A stretch of DNA of 64,000 nucleotides from Streptomyces filipinensis (GCF_014649495.1 NZ_BMTD01000028.1:24450-88449); one strand, 5' to 3'. Positions 8,736 through 17,795 are shown, counted from the first letter of the stretch. Numbers and translations are program-made. The notes: generated by a model from the letters alone, not told the origin.

Positions 8736-10001
8736 TTACTTGTTCAGACCCGGGTACAGCGGGTGCTTGTCGGCGAGCGCCTTCACGCGCGCCTTGAGTG
8801 CCTCGGCGTCGTAGGACGGCTTCAGCGTCTCGGCGATCACGTCCGCGACCTCGGCGAAGTCCTCGGCCGTGAAGCCGCGGGTGGCGAGGGCGGGCGTACC
8901 GATGCGCAGACCCGAGGTGACCATCGGCGGGCGAGGGTCGTTCGGGACCGCGTTGCGGTTGACCGTGATGCCGACCTCGTGGAGGCGGTCCTCGGCCTGC
9001 TGACCGTCCAGCTCGGACGCGCGCAGGTCGACCAGGATCAGGTGCACGTCCGTGCCGCCGGACAGCACGTTCACCCCGGCCTCACGCGCGTCCGCCGCCG
9101 TCAGGCGCTCGGCGAGGATGCGGGCACCGTCCACGGTACGCCGCTGGCGCTCCTTGAACTCCTCCGAGGCCGCGACCTTGAAGGAGACCGCCTTCGCCGC
9201 GATCACGTGCTCCAGGGGACCGCCCTGGAAGCCCGGGAAGACGGAGGAGTTCAGCTTCTTCGCGAAGTCCTTCTTCGCGAGGATGATGCCGCCGCGCGGG
9301 CCGCCGAGGGTCTTGTGCGTGGTGGAGGTCACCACGTCCGCGTACGGAACCGGGTTCGGGTGCAGGCCCGCGGCGACCAGACCGGCGAAGTGCGCCATGT
9401 CGACCCACAGGTGGGCCTCGGTCTCGTCGGCGATCCGGCGGAACTCGGCGAAGTCCAGCTGCCGCGGGTACGCCGACCAGCCGGCGATGATCACCTTCGG
9501 GCGGTGCTCCTTGGCGAGCCGCTCGACCTCGGCCATGTCGACCAGGCCGGTCTCGGCGTCCACGTGGTAAGCGACCACGTCGAACTGCTTGCCGGAGAAG
9601 TTCAGGCGCATGCCGTGGGTCAGGTGGCCGCCGTGGGCGAGGTCCAGGCCGAGGATGGTGTCCCCGGGCTGGGCCAGCGCGAACAGGGCCGCCTGGTTGG
9701 CGGAGGCACCGGAGTGGGGCTGGACGTTGGCGTACTCGGCGCCGAACAGCTCCTTGATCCGGTCGATGGCGATCTGCTCGGCGACGTCGACGTGCTCGCA
9801 GCCGCCGTAGTAGCGGCGGCCCGGGTAGCCCTCGGCGTACTTGTTCGTCAGCACCGAGCCCTGCGCCTCCATCACCGCGAGCGGCGCGAAGTTCTCGGAG
9901 GCGATCATCTCCAGCGTGGACTGCTGGCGGTGGAGCTCGGCGTCGACCGCGGCGGCGATCTCCGGGTCCAGCTCGTGCAGGGACGTGTTCAGGACGGTCA
10001 T
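8736..10001 (-). CDS. glyA: Serine hydroxymethyltransferase
   Basis: The 421-residue PLP enzyme interconverts serine plus tetrahydrofolate with glycine plus methylene-tetrahydrofolate. It carries IASENFAP, NKYAEGYPG, HSGASANQAA and the PLP-lysine motif TSTTHKTLGGPRGG with Lys230. It starts 14 bases after gcvH. Its place between the glycine cleavage genes and sdaA suggests it uses methylene-THF from glycine cleavage to convert a second glycine to serine. Streptomyces often encode more than one GlyA, so this may be the catabolic copy. Confidence 0.97.
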   Translation of the reverse strand: MTVLNTSLHELDPEIAAAVDAELHRQQSTLEMIASENFAPLAVMEAQGSVLTNKYAEGYPGRRYYGGCEHVDVAEQIAIDRIKELFGAEYANVQPHSGASANQAALFALAQPGDTILGLDLAHGGHLTHGMRLNFSGKQFDVVAYHVDAETGLVDMAEVERLAKEHRPKVIIAGWSAYPRQLDFAEFRRIADETEAHLWVDMAHFAGLVAAGLHPNPVPYADVVTSTTHKTLGGPRGGIILAKKDFAKKLNSSVFPGFQGGPLEHVIAAKAVSFKVAASEEFKERQRRTVDGARILAERLTAADAREAGVNVLSGGTDVHLILVDLRASELDGQQAEDRLHEVGITVNRNAVPNDPRPPMVTSGLRIGTPALATRGFTAEDFAEVADVIAETLKPSYDAEALKARVKALADKHPLYPGLNK

Positions 10002-10015
10002 ACGGCTACGACTCC

Positions 10016-10393
10016 TCAGCCGGCGTTCTGGGCGGTGTACTCGTCGGCGGAGAGCAGGTCGGCCGGCTCCTCCGTGACGCGCACCTTGAACAGCCAGCCG
10101 CCCTCGAAGGGAGCGGAGTTCACCAGCGACGGGTCGTTGACGACGTCCTCGTTGATCTCGGTGATCTCACCGGTGACCGGCGAGTACAGGTCGGAGACCG
10201 ACTTGGTGGACTCCAGCTCGCCGCAGGTCTCGCCCGCGGCCACGGTGGAGCCCACGTCGGGGAGCTGGGCGTAGACCACATCGCCGAGCGCGTTCGCCGC
10301 GAACTCGGTGATGCCGACCGTCGAGACGCCGTCCTCGGCGGCCGACAGCCACTCGTGCTCCTTGCTGTAGCGCAGGTGGTGGGGGTTGCTCAT
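10016..10393 (-). CDS. gcvH: Glycine cleavage system H protein
   Basis: The 125-residue lipoyl carrier shuttles the aminomethyl group between the P, T and L proteins. The lipoylation site is Lys64 in GELESTKSVSDLYSPV, and the N-terminus has the usual YSKEHEWL. The start ATG 10393 follows AGGAGAA. A 115-base spacer separates it from gcvT; its neighbour glyA follows after 14 bases. Confidence 0.97.
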   Translation of the reverse strand: MSNPHHLRYSKEHEWLSAAEDGVSTVGITEFAANALGDVVYAQLPDVGSTVAAGETCGELESTKSVSDLYSPVTGEITEINEDVVNDPSLVNSAPFEGGWLFKVRVTEEPADLLSADEYTAQNAG

Positions 10394-10446
10394 GGCCTGA
10401 ATTCTCCTGTACGCGCGGGAGTGCTGGTGAAGGGGGGACTGCTGGA

Positions 10447-10462
10447 CCTGCTCGTGAGCAGG
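10447..10462 (-). other. Intercistronic hairpin between gcvT and gcvH
   Basis: CCTGCTC and GAGCAGG face each other across GT, giving a short 5-6 bp hairpin in the 115-base gcvT-gcvH spacer. There is no T tract, so it more likely affects processing or stability than full termination. Confidence 0.3.
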
Positions 10463-10508
10463 GGAGATGTGCGCAGGGTCACGTCACGCGACGCCGTGCG
10501 CCCAGTGT

Positions 10509-11627
10509 CTACTTCTGTCGCTTGTAGAACGGCAGGGCCACGACCTCGTACGGCTCATGGCTGCCGCGGATGTCCACGCCGACGCCCTCGGTTCCCGGCG
10601 CCGCGTGCGCCGCGTCGACGTAGGCCATGGCGATCGGCTTGCCCAGGGTGGGGGAGGGGGCGCCGGAGGTGACCTCGCCGATCACCTCGCCGCCCGCGAC
10701 GACGGTGTACCCGGAGCGCGGGACGCGCCGGCCCTCGGCGATCAGGCCGACGAGGACCCGCGGCGGGTTCTCCTGGGCCTTCGCGGCGGCCGCGGCGAGC
10801 GCCTCGCGTCCCACGAAGTCGCCCTCCTTCTCGAACTTCACCACCCGGCCGAGCCCGGCGTCGAAGGGGGTGAGCGAAGTGGTCAGCTCGTGCCCGTACA
10901 GCGGCATGCCCGCCTCCAGGCGCAGGGTGTCCCGGCAGGACAGGCCGCAGGGGACCAGACCGACGCCCTCGCCGGCCTCGGTCAGCGCCTGCCACAGCTC
11001 CACGGCGTGCTCCGGCTTCACGAACAGTTCGAAGCCGTCCTCGCCGGTGTAACCGGTGCGGGCGATGAGGGCCGGGACCCCGGCGACCGTGCCGGGCAGG
11101 CCGGCGTAGTACTTCAGGCCGTCGAGGTCGGCGTCGGTCACCGACTTCAGGATGCCGGGGGACTCCGGGCCCTGCACGGCGATCAGCGCGTAGGCGTCCC
11201 GGTCGTCACGGACCTCGGCGTCGAAGCCGGCGGCGCGCTCGGTCAGCGCGTCCAGCACCACCTGGGCGTTGGAGGCGTTGGCGACCACCATGTACTCGGT
11301 CTCGGCGAGGCGGTAGACGATCAGGTCGTCCAGGATGCCGCCGTCGGCCTGGCAGATCATGGTGTAGCGGGCCCGGCCGACGCCCACGGAGGCGATGTTG
11401 CCGACCAGGGCGAAGTTCAGCAGGGCGGCGGCCTGCGGGCCGGTCACGGTGATCTCGCCCATGTGGGAGAGGTCGAACAGACCCGCCTTGGTGCGCACGG
11501 CCACGTGCTCGTCGCGCTCGGAGCCGTAGCGCAGGGGCATGTCCCAGCCGGCGAAGTCGGTCATCGTCGCGCCGAGCGAGCGATGCAGGGCATCGAGCGC
11601 GGTACGACGGATTTCGGTACTGCTCAT
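10509..11627 (-). CDS. gcvT: Glycine cleavage system aminomethyltransferase (T protein)
   Basis: The 372-residue protein transfers the methylene carbon of glycine from lipoyl-H protein to tetrahydrofolate, releasing ammonia. Recognisable segments are MTDFAGWDMPLRYGS, FDLSHMGEI, ARTGYTGEDGFELF and CRDTLRLEAGMPLYGHEL. ATG 11627 (MSSTEIRR) follows GGGAGA; the frame stays open for 18 more codons upstream toward the riboswitch, but those residues are not family-like. It is the first gene of the operon. The P-protein gene gcvP is not in this window. Confidence 0.96.
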   Translation of the reverse strand: MSSTEIRRTALDALHRSLGATMTDFAGWDMPLRYGSERDEHVAVRTKAGLFDLSHMGEITVTGPQAAALLNFALVGNIASVGVGRARYTMICQADGGILDDLIVYRLAETEYMVVANASNAQVVLDALTERAAGFDAEVRDDRDAYALIAVQGPESPGILKSVTDADLDGLKYYAGLPGTVAGVPALIARTGYTGEDGFELFVKPEHAVELWQALTEAGEGVGLVPCGLSCRDTLRLEAGMPLYGHELTTSLTPFDAGLGRVVKFEKEGDFVGREALAAAAAKAQENPPRVLVGLIAEGRRVPRSGYTVVAGGEVIGEVTSGAPSPTLGKPIAMAYVDAAHAAPGTEGVGVDIRGSHEPYEVVALPFYKRQK

Positions 11628-11675
11628 CGGACGGTCGTCTCCCAGGGCGAAGGCATGACGGGCGAGGTCGTTCCT

Positions 11676-11877
11676 CCCCATCTGTCATCGGAACCTGAGA
11701 GGTTCGCCAGGACCGCCACAGGGGCGATCACGGCTTGCACCTTGGGTGGAGCCACTGTCGCAGCGGCCCGCTTTTCAGATGTGCCTCGCCCGCGCGGTAA
11801 CGGGGCCTGAGAGATTCAAGGGAGGGACTTGCTCCTTCGGCGCCCCAGCGAAGACTGCTGGGAACTCTCCCGCGCGG
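11676..11877 (-). promoter_or_regulatory. Tandem glycine riboswitch upstream of gcvT
   Basis: On the minus strand the first aptamer (about 11877 down to 11801) contains GGGAGAGTTC, GCCGAAGGAGCAAG and AATCTCTCAGGCCCCG, the consensus blocks of the glycine aptamer. After roughly 35 bases a second, more divergent aptamer (about 11767 down to 11676) shows CCAAGGTGCAAG and AACCTCTCAGGTTCCGATGACAGATG, with the typical GACAGATGGGG end. It finishes about 50 bases before the gcvT ATG. Glycine binding is known in this class to raise expression of glycine cleavage genes, including in Streptomyces. Boundaries are approximate. Confidence 0.93.
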
Positions 11878-12060
11878 ATTCAAGCGGCCGGTATGCAGTT
11901 GGCGGCCACATCATTGCACGCCGCACCCCCGCCCGTCAGGGCCCGCATCTGTAACCGGGCTGTGGCACTACGCGCACCGAACCGCCGACGACCGTCCATT
12001 ACCTTCTCTTTACATTGGATGGGCACGGGATGACCGAGCCGACAGGGGAGGACGATCACG

Positions 12061-12732
12061 GTGAACAGCACCCCGGCGTACGCCACCGCCACCACCGGCG
12101 TCACGGTGCCGAAGCAGCCCTCCGCCCCGGCCCGCGAGCGCTGCGCCGACCACCCGGCCCCGGTCGTCCGTGACCTGCGCGAGGGTGCCGGCCGCAGCCC
12201 GCACGCCCTGCGCTTCGGCCCCGCGGACCTGGTGGTGATCACCGGCCTGCCCGGCAGCGGCAAGTCCACCCTGATGCGGCGCGCGGTCGCCGGCCGCCGC
12301 ATCGACTCCCAGGACACCCGCGACCGCTTCGCGACCCGCCTGCCCCGCGCCCTCCCGTACGCCCTCTACCGCCCCCTGGTCCGCCTCGCCCACTACGCCG
12401 GCCTGCGCCGCGCCCTGCGCGCCGGCGAGGGCGTCGTCGTCCACGACTGCGGCACCCAGCCCTGGGTGCGCGCCTGGCTCGCCCGCGAGGCGCGCCGGCG
12501 CGGCGGCACCCTCCGTCTGCTCCTGCTCGACGTCCCGCCGCAGACCGCCCGCGACGGCCAGCGGACCCGCGGCCGGGGCGTCTCGCGCTACGCCTTCCGC
12601 CGCCACCGCCGCACGACCGCCCGGCTGCTCGACGCGGTCGAGCGGGGCGAGCTGCCCGCGGGCTGCGGCTCGGCGGTGCTGCTGGACCGCGCCGCGGCGG
12701 ACGTCCTGCAGCGGATCGAGTTCAGCGGGTGA
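12061..12732 (+). CDS. P-loop ATP-binding protein (predicted small-molecule or RNA kinase)
   Basis: The 223-residue protein has a Walker A motif GLPGSGKST at about residues 61-69, preceded by the strand LVVITG and followed by IDSQDTRDRFATRLP, then GVVVHDCGTQPWVRAWL and LRLLLLDVPP. This is the layout of small AAA_33/zeta-toxin-like kinases. The C-terminal half is rich in Arg (YAFRRHRRTTARLLDAV), which could bind nucleic acid or phosphates. GTG 12061 follows GGGGAGG by eight bases. It is divergent from the riboswitch operon. The substrate is unknown. Confidence 0.8.
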   Translation: MNSTPAYATATTGVTVPKQPSAPARERCADHPAPVVRDLREGAGRSPHALRFGPADLVVITGLPGSGKSTLMRRAVAGRRIDSQDTRDRFATRLPRALPYALYRPLVRLAHYAGLRRALRAGEGVVVHDCGTQPWVRAWLAREARRRGGTLRLLLLDVPPQTARDGQRTRGRGVSRYAFRRHRRTTARLLDAVERGELPAGCGSAVLLDRAAADVLQRIEFSG

Positions 12733-12843
12733 GGGGCCTCGTGCGCGGCGGGTGGGGGGAGGGCGCGCGGAGGGTGAGGGGCTGTCACGGGCACCCGCTA
12801 GCCTTCATGGTCACAGCAGTGGTTTCCAGCAGGCGGTAGGCAG

Positions 12844-13635
12844 ATGGACTTCCCGGCGGACATTCCCGCGGACTTCCCGGCACAGGCGCACCCCCAGCCG
12901 CACGGCGGCTGGCCCGGCAACGAGCTGGAGGAGGTGCTCTCGGCCTCCCTCGGCGTACCCGCCGCGGCCGGCCGGATCATCGAGGTGCTGGGCCGCAGCC
13001 TGCTGTGGATCCCGCTGCCGAGCGGCGGCGGCCCGGACAGCGGCCCGCTGGACCTGCCCACGCTGGACCTCGGCGGCCAGGTGTACGTCCCGGTGTTCAG
13101 CTCCGAGGAGCAGCTGCGCCAGGCGGCCGGCCCGCACATGGCGTACACCATCGCGCCCGCCGTGGAGTTCGCCCGCGGTCTGCCCCCGCAGATCGGCATC
13201 GCGGTCAACCCCGACGCCCTGGTCGGCATCCCGCTGCCGCCCGAGGCGGTGGCCGAGCTGTGCCGGGCCGGCCGCACCCCGCTCGACGGCCCCGGCACCG
13301 GCGGCCGGGTCCGCCTCTTCGAGCCCGACTGGCAGGACGACCCGGTCGACTTCCTCTCCGCCGCGTCCGCCGAGTTCGCCGAGACCGGTGTGGTCCTCAC
13401 CGCCCGCCGCTGCCTGGCCGCCGTCGAGACGGCCGACCCGGTGATGTTCGTGGGCGTGGAACTCTCCCAGTGGGAGGGCGACCTGCGCGCCCTTCCCCTG
13501 CAGGCCCTCGGTAAAGCCCTCGGAAAGATCCCGGTGCGGTGGCCGGTCAACCTCGTCCTCCTGGACGTGACGGACGACCCGGTGGCCGCATGGCTGAAGG
13601 CCAACGTCCGCCCCTTCTATCAGTACGGTCACTGA
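12844..13635 (+). CDS. SseB-family protein, first of a tandem pair
   Basis: The 263-residue soluble protein contains the SseB core: WIPLPSGG, YVPVFSSEEQLRQAAG, MAYTIAPAVEFARGLP and IGIAVNPDALVGIPLPPEAV. A C-terminal SseB_C-like part follows with LLDVTDDPVAAWLKANVRPFY. SseB was named in E. coli because extra copies alter serine sensitivity; its biochemistry is unclear. The next gene ends in a matching phrase, so the two are diverged paralogues. Their position beside the serine/glycine operon is suggestive. The ribosome site (GGTAGGCAG) is weak. Confidence 0.8.
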   Translation: MDFPADIPADFPAQAHPQPHGGWPGNELEEVLSASLGVPAAAGRIIEVLGRSLLWIPLPSGGGPDSGPLDLPTLDLGGQVYVPVFSSEEQLRQAAGPHMAYTIAPAVEFARGLPPQIGIAVNPDALVGIPLPPEAVAELCRAGRTPLDGPGTGGRVRLFEPDWQDDPVDFLSAASAEFAETGVVLTARRCLAAVETADPVMFVGVELSQWEGDLRALPLQALGKALGKIPVRWPVNLVLLDVTDDPVAAWLKANVRPFYQYGH

Positions 13636-13789
13636 TCAGCGGGCCAGGGGGCGGCGGAGCTCGGGGGCGCGGGGAAGCGCGCGCGTACCCACCGCGTCCC
13701 CGCGCCCGCGTACGAACAGAAGGCCCCGAGCCGCCGGGCCCTTAAGCTGTCTCCGAACGCGGGGCACCAAACAGAGAAGGGCACGACAG

Positions 13790-14605
13790 GTGAGCGCGAG
13801 CCACAGCGGCAGCGTCGAGCACATGCTGCGCCAGGTCACGCCCGGACGCTACGACGCCTACGAGGCCCTGTTGCGTGCCCTCGCCGCCCCGTCCTCCGGT
13901 CAGATCTGGATGCTCCTGTGGCACGGCCAGTCCGGCTCCCCGGACGCCCAGTACGGGAACATGGAGATCGACGGCTTCCAGTACGCCCCCTGTGTCACCT
14001 CCGCCCAGGAGCTCTCGGCCAGCGGCTGGAACCGGTCGTACGAGGTCGTCGACGGTCTCGACGTGGCCCGCACCCTGTATCCCGACCACTACGGTCTCTG
14101 GCTCAACCCGCACAGCCCGGGCGGCGGCGTCGGCATCCCCTGGCTGGACCTGCGCCGCATCGCCACGGGCCTGGACCGTCAGCCCGCCGGTCCCCTCCGG
14201 CTGAGCGAACCCGGCATCGAGATCCCGCAGTTCTACGCCCTGCTCGCGCAGAACGCCCACCGCACCCCGGCCCTGCGCTCCCTGCGCCGCGCCTGGGTAC
14301 AGCCGGCGCTCGGCGCGCCGTACCTCGCCATCGGTCTGGACGTGTACGACACCTCGCCCGCCGCGGTCGACTCGGTGCGCGCGATGATGCAGCAGTCCGT
14401 CGGCGCGGTCCCGGAGGGCCTGCCGGTGTCGACCGTCGCGATGACCGACGAATACGACCCCGTCGTGATGTGGATGCGGGCCAGCGCCCGCCCGTTCTAC
14501 GACCGTGAGGCCCACGCGGCCCCCCAGCCCCAGGCCCAGGCCTCCGCGCGGCCGCAGGCGCCCGCCGCCGGGTACGGCTACCCACCGGTGCACGGCGGCT
14601 ACTGA
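13790..14605 (+). CDS. SseB-family protein, second of a tandem pair
   Basis: The 271-residue protein shares with its upstream neighbour the order of blocks and the C-terminal signature DPVVMWMRASARPFY. Its N-terminal SseB domain has IWMLLWHGQSGSPDAQYGNMEI, PCVTSAQELSASGW and LWLNPHSPGGGVGIPWLDLRRI. The last 30 residues are Pro/Ala/Gln-rich. GTG 13790 has GAGAAGGG upstream. It follows the first SseB gene by 154 bases on the same strand. Confidence 0.78.
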   Translation: MSASHSGSVEHMLRQVTPGRYDAYEALLRALAAPSSGQIWMLLWHGQSGSPDAQYGNMEIDGFQYAPCVTSAQELSASGWNRSYEVVDGLDVARTLYPDHYGLWLNPHSPGGGVGIPWLDLRRIATGLDRQPAGPLRLSEPGIEIPQFYALLAQNAHRTPALRSLRRAWVQPALGAPYLAIGLDVYDTSPAAVDSVRAMMQQSVGAVPEGLPVSTVAMTDEYDPVVMWMRASARPFYDREAHAAPQPQAQASARPQAPAAGYGYPPVHGGY

Positions 14606-14875
14606 CCTGGGCTTATGGCCCATACGTACCTTTTGGTCCCCCTGGCTCTTCCGTCAGACCTCGTCCGTTCGCCGTGACTTCCTGTCCGCATAACAGGAAA
14701 CGCCAGCTTGCATCACGGTTGCGCATCCATTCCCCGCCAAGGCTGGCGGCTGATCGCGCAAGCGTTGAAGACTCCCCCTTCAAGGGGTTCGCCCCTGTGT
14801 ACGACGGACTGTTTGATGCCGCTACCAGCGGCAAGTGCGGGCCGGCTACCGCCGGTTGAGAGGGGTCCCAGCCTG
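14606..14875 (+). other. Leader region of the oligopeptide transporter operon
   Basis: This 270-base stretch has no convincing gene. It holds a perfect 7-bp palindrome pair (14679-14699) and further self-complementary stretches, including CGCCAGCTTG near 14702 pairing with CAAGGCTGGCG near 14742. A structured 5' leader or operator region for the ABC operon is likely. Confidence 0.5.
14679..14699. promoter_or_regulatory. Palindromic operator-like site upstream of the peptide transporter
   Basis: TTCCTGT (14679-14685) and ACAGGAA (14693-14699) are exact complements separated by seven bases. The total dyad length of 21 bp fits binding by a dimeric regulator. It lies about 180 bases before the first gene of the importer operon. 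Confidence 0.4.
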
Positions 14876-15883
14876 ATGACGGCACCATTGCACGAGCCGA
14901 CCGCGGAAGCGGCCCCGGGTGCGGCAGAGGAAGCGGCTGTCGCGGCCACCGACGCGAAGGCCGTTCAGGGCCGGTCACTGGGCCGGATCGCCTGGGAACG
15001 CCTGAAGCGGGACAAACTCGCCCTGTCGGGCGGCATAGTCGTGCTCCTCCTCATCGTGGTCGCGCTGCTCGCACCCGTGATCACGGACCTCGTCGGGCAG
15101 GACCCGGACGCCTACCACCAGGGTCTGATCGACCCGCTGTTCAGCACCCCCAAGGGCTCGCTGGGCGGTCTGAGCGGTGACCACCTGCTCGGTGTCGAAC
15201 CGGTCAACGGCCGCGACATCTTCGCCCGCATCCTCTACGGCGCCCAGATCTCGCTGCTCGTCGGCTTCCTGTCCGCGGTGGTCGCCGTCGTCCTCGGCAC
15301 CGTCCTCGGCATCCTGGCGGGCTTCTTCGGTGGCTGGGTGGACTCGGTCATCAGCCGGGTCATGGACGGCCTGCTCGCCTTCCCGCAGCTGCTCTTCATC
15401 ATCGCCCTGGTCTCCGTCATGCCCAACCAGATGCTGGGGCTCACCGGCACGGGCGTGCGCGTCTTCGTGATGATCCTGGTCATCGGCTTCTTCGGCTGGC
15501 CCTACATCGGCCGCGTGGTGCGCGGCCAGACGCTCTCGCTGCGCGAACGCGAATACGTCGAGGCGGCCCGGTCGCTCGGCGCCGGGCAGTTCTACATCCT
15601 CTTCAAGGAGCTGCTGCCCAACCTCGTCGCGCCCATCATCGTGTACACGACGATGATGATCCCCACCAACATCCTGACCGAAGCGGCGCTCAGCTTCCTG
15701 GGTGTGGGCGTCAAGCCGCCCACCTCCTCCTGGGGACAGATGCTCTCGAGCGCGATCGACTACTACGACTCGGACCCCATGTACATGGTGATCCCAGGCG
15801 TGGCGATCTTCATCACGGTTCTGGCCTTCAACCTCTTCGGCGACGGCGTGCGGGACGCGCTCGACCCGAAGGGCTCCCGCTGA
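14876..15883 (+). CDS. Oligopeptide ABC transporter permease (OppC/DppC type)
   Basis: The 335-residue integral membrane protein has a long Ala/Glu-rich cytoplasmic N-terminus, then a first membrane helix (LSGGIVVLLLIVVALLAPVI), a GRDIFARILYGAQISLLVGF block and the binding-protein-dependent permease EAA-like loop YVEAARSLGAGQFYILFKELLPN. These place it with OppC/DppC. ATG 14876 follows GAGAGGGG; a longer open frame from 14708 covers the leader and is not family-like. It heads a five-gene importer operon. The operon resembles, but need not be, the BldK type of Streptomyces peptide importer. Confidence 0.93.
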   Translation: MTAPLHEPTAEAAPGAAEEAAVAATDAKAVQGRSLGRIAWERLKRDKLALSGGIVVLLLIVVALLAPVITDLVGQDPDAYHQGLIDPLFSTPKGSLGGLSGDHLLGVEPVNGRDIFARILYGAQISLLVGFLSAVVAVVLGTVLGILAGFFGGWVDSVISRVMDGLLAFPQLLFIIALVSVMPNQMLGLTGTGVRVFVMILVIGFFGWPYIGRVVRGQTLSLREREYVEAARSLGAGQFYILFKELLPNLVAPIIVYTTMMIPTNILTEAALSFLGVGVKPPTSSWGQMLSSAIDYYDSDPMYMVIPGVAIFITVLAFNLFGDGVRDALDPKGSR

Positions 15884-15953
15884 AGTGCCGTACCCCAAGC
15901 GTCCCGTGAGCTCACCCACGGGGTCTCTCATCAAATCCGGAGGATCCGAGATC

Positions 15954-17738
15954 GTGAACACCCAACGCACCTCAGGGCGGCGCAAGCAGGCCCTTGCCGC
16001 TGCCGCAGTGGTCGCCGGGCTGCTGACCACGGCGGCGTGCGGCGGAGGCAACGGCGGCTCGAAGGACGGGGCGGCCGGCTTCGACGCGGCGAACAACAAG
16101 GTCGCCCAGGCCGACCAGGTCAAGAAGGGCGGCACGCTGAAGTTCGTGAGCACGCAGGACGCCGACTCGTGGGACACCACGCGCGGCTACTACGGGTTCA
16201 TGTGGGACTTCTCGCGCTACTACAGCCGCCAGCTGCTCACCTACAAGACCGAGCCGGGTGCCGAGGGCGCGAAGCTCACCCCGGACCTCGCCACGGACAT
16301 GGGCAAGGTCACGGACGGCGGCAAGACGTACACGTTCACGCTGCGTGACGGCGTCACGTGGGAGGACGGCAAGCCGATCACCTCCCAGGACATCAAGTAC
16401 GGCATCGAGCGCGTCTGGGCGCAGGACGTCCTGTCCGGCGGTCCGATCTACCTGCAGCAGATGCTGGACCCGAAGAACACCTACAAGGGTCCCTACAAGG
16501 ACTCCGCGAAGGACCACCTGGGCCTGAAGGCGATCGACACGCCGGACGCCAAGACGATCGTCTTCCACCTGCCGTCGCCCAACTCGGACTTCCTCCAGGC
16601 GGTGGCGATGACCTCGGGCTCGCCGGTCCGCCAGGACATGGACACCAAGTCCAAGTACGGCCTGCACCCCTTCTCCTCGGGTCCGTACAAGTTCCAGTCG
16701 TACGCCCCGGGCAAGAACCTGGTCCTGGTCCGCAACACCAACTGGAAGGCGTCCTCGGACCCGGTCCGCAAGGCGTACCCGGACAAGATCACCCTGGACA
16801 TCTCCACCAACCAGGCCGACTCGGACCAGCGCCTCATCAACGGCGACTACGACCTCGACGCCTCGCAGACCGGCCTCGGCGCCCAGGGCCGTCAGATCGC
16901 CCTGAAGGAGCACAAGGACAACCTGGACAACCCGGTTTCCGGCTTCATCCGGTACGCGGTCTTCCCGCAGAGCGTCAAGCCGTTCGACAACCTGCACTGC
17001 CGCAAGGCCGTGATCTACGCCGCCGACCACGTGTCGCTGCAGACCGCCCGCGGTGGCCCGGTCGCCGGTGGTGACATCGGCACCAACATGCTCCCGCCGT
17101 CGGTCGCCGGTGGCGAGGGCCAGAAGTACGACCCGTACAAGATCGCGACGAAGAACAAGAACGGCAACGTCAACCTGGCCAAGCAGGAGCTCAAGGCCTG
17201 CGGTCAGCCGAACGGCTTCAAGACCACCATCGCGGTCCGCAACAACAAGCAGCAGGAAGTGGCCACGGCCGAGTCCCTGCAGGCCGCGCTGAAGAAGGTC
17301 GGCATCGACGCCGACATCTACCAGTACGACGGTTCGCAGAGCCCGGGCATCATCGGCTCCCCCTCGAACGTCGCGAAGAAGAAGCTCGGCATCATCATCA
17401 TGGGCTGGGGTCCGGACTTCCCGACCGTCCAGGGCTACGGCATCCCGCTGTGGAGCAGCAAGTACATCCTGCAGAGCGGTAACAACAACTACGCCCTGAT
17501 CAAGGACAAGGCGATCGACGGTCTGTTCGACCAGTACACCAGCACGCTGGACGAGTCGAAGAAGACCCAGATCGCCACGCAGATCAACCACAAGGTGATG
17601 GAGGGCGGCTACTACCTGCCCTTCGTCTTCGAGCGGCTGCTCAACATCCGCTCCTCGCGTCTGGCCAACGTGTACACGACGAACGCGTACAGCGGTTACT
17701 ACGACTTCGTCAACCTCGGCCTGAAGTCCACGAAGTAA
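15954..17738 (+). CDS. Oligopeptide-binding lipoprotein (SBP family 5)
   Basis: The 594-residue protein has a lipoprotein signal (MNTQRTSGRRKQ, Ala-rich core, lipobox TTAAC with Cys29) and the family 5 solute-binding fold, seen in FTLRDGVTWEDGKPITSQDIKYG and HPFSSGPYKFQSY. It should capture peptides outside the membrane and deliver them to the permeases. GTG 15954 follows CGGAGGA at good spacing. Codon choice is strongly biased to AAG, AAC and CTG, hinting at high expression. A stable hairpin follows the gene. Confidence 0.95.
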   Translation: MNTQRTSGRRKQALAAAAVVAGLLTTAACGGGNGGSKDGAAGFDAANNKVAQADQVKKGGTLKFVSTQDADSWDTTRGYYGFMWDFSRYYSRQLLTYKTEPGAEGAKLTPDLATDMGKVTDGGKTYTFTLRDGVTWEDGKPITSQDIKYGIERVWAQDVLSGGPIYLQQMLDPKNTYKGPYKDSAKDHLGLKAIDTPDAKTIVFHLPSPNSDFLQAVAMTSGSPVRQDMDTKSKYGLHPFSSGPYKFQSYAPGKNLVLVRNTNWKASSDPVRKAYPDKITLDISTNQADSDQRLINGDYDLDASQTGLGAQGRQIALKEHKDNLDNPVSGFIRYAVFPQSVKPFDNLHCRKAVIYAADHVSLQTARGGPVAGGDIGTNMLPPSVAGGEGQKYDPYKIATKNKNGNVNLAKQELKACGQPNGFKTTIAVRNNKQQEVATAESLQAALKKVGIDADIYQYDGSQSPGIIGSPSNVAKKKLGIIIMGWGPDFPTVQGYGIPLWSSKYILQSGNNNYALIKDKAIDGLFDQYTSTLDESKKTQIATQINHKVMEGGYYLPFVFERLLNIRSSRLANVYTTNAYSGYYDFVNLGLKSTK

Positions 17739-17795
17739 ACCCCGGCACACCCGCCGAACGGCACGAAAGGCAGGTGAAGGCCGGCGCGGCGAGAT

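Noticed and set aside
9568..9570. TTA codon candidates in glyA, gcvT, the amidase and the DinB-like gene
   Set aside because: The TAA words on the plus strand at these places are out of frame with the minus-strand genes (for example GCT TAC or GGT TAC).
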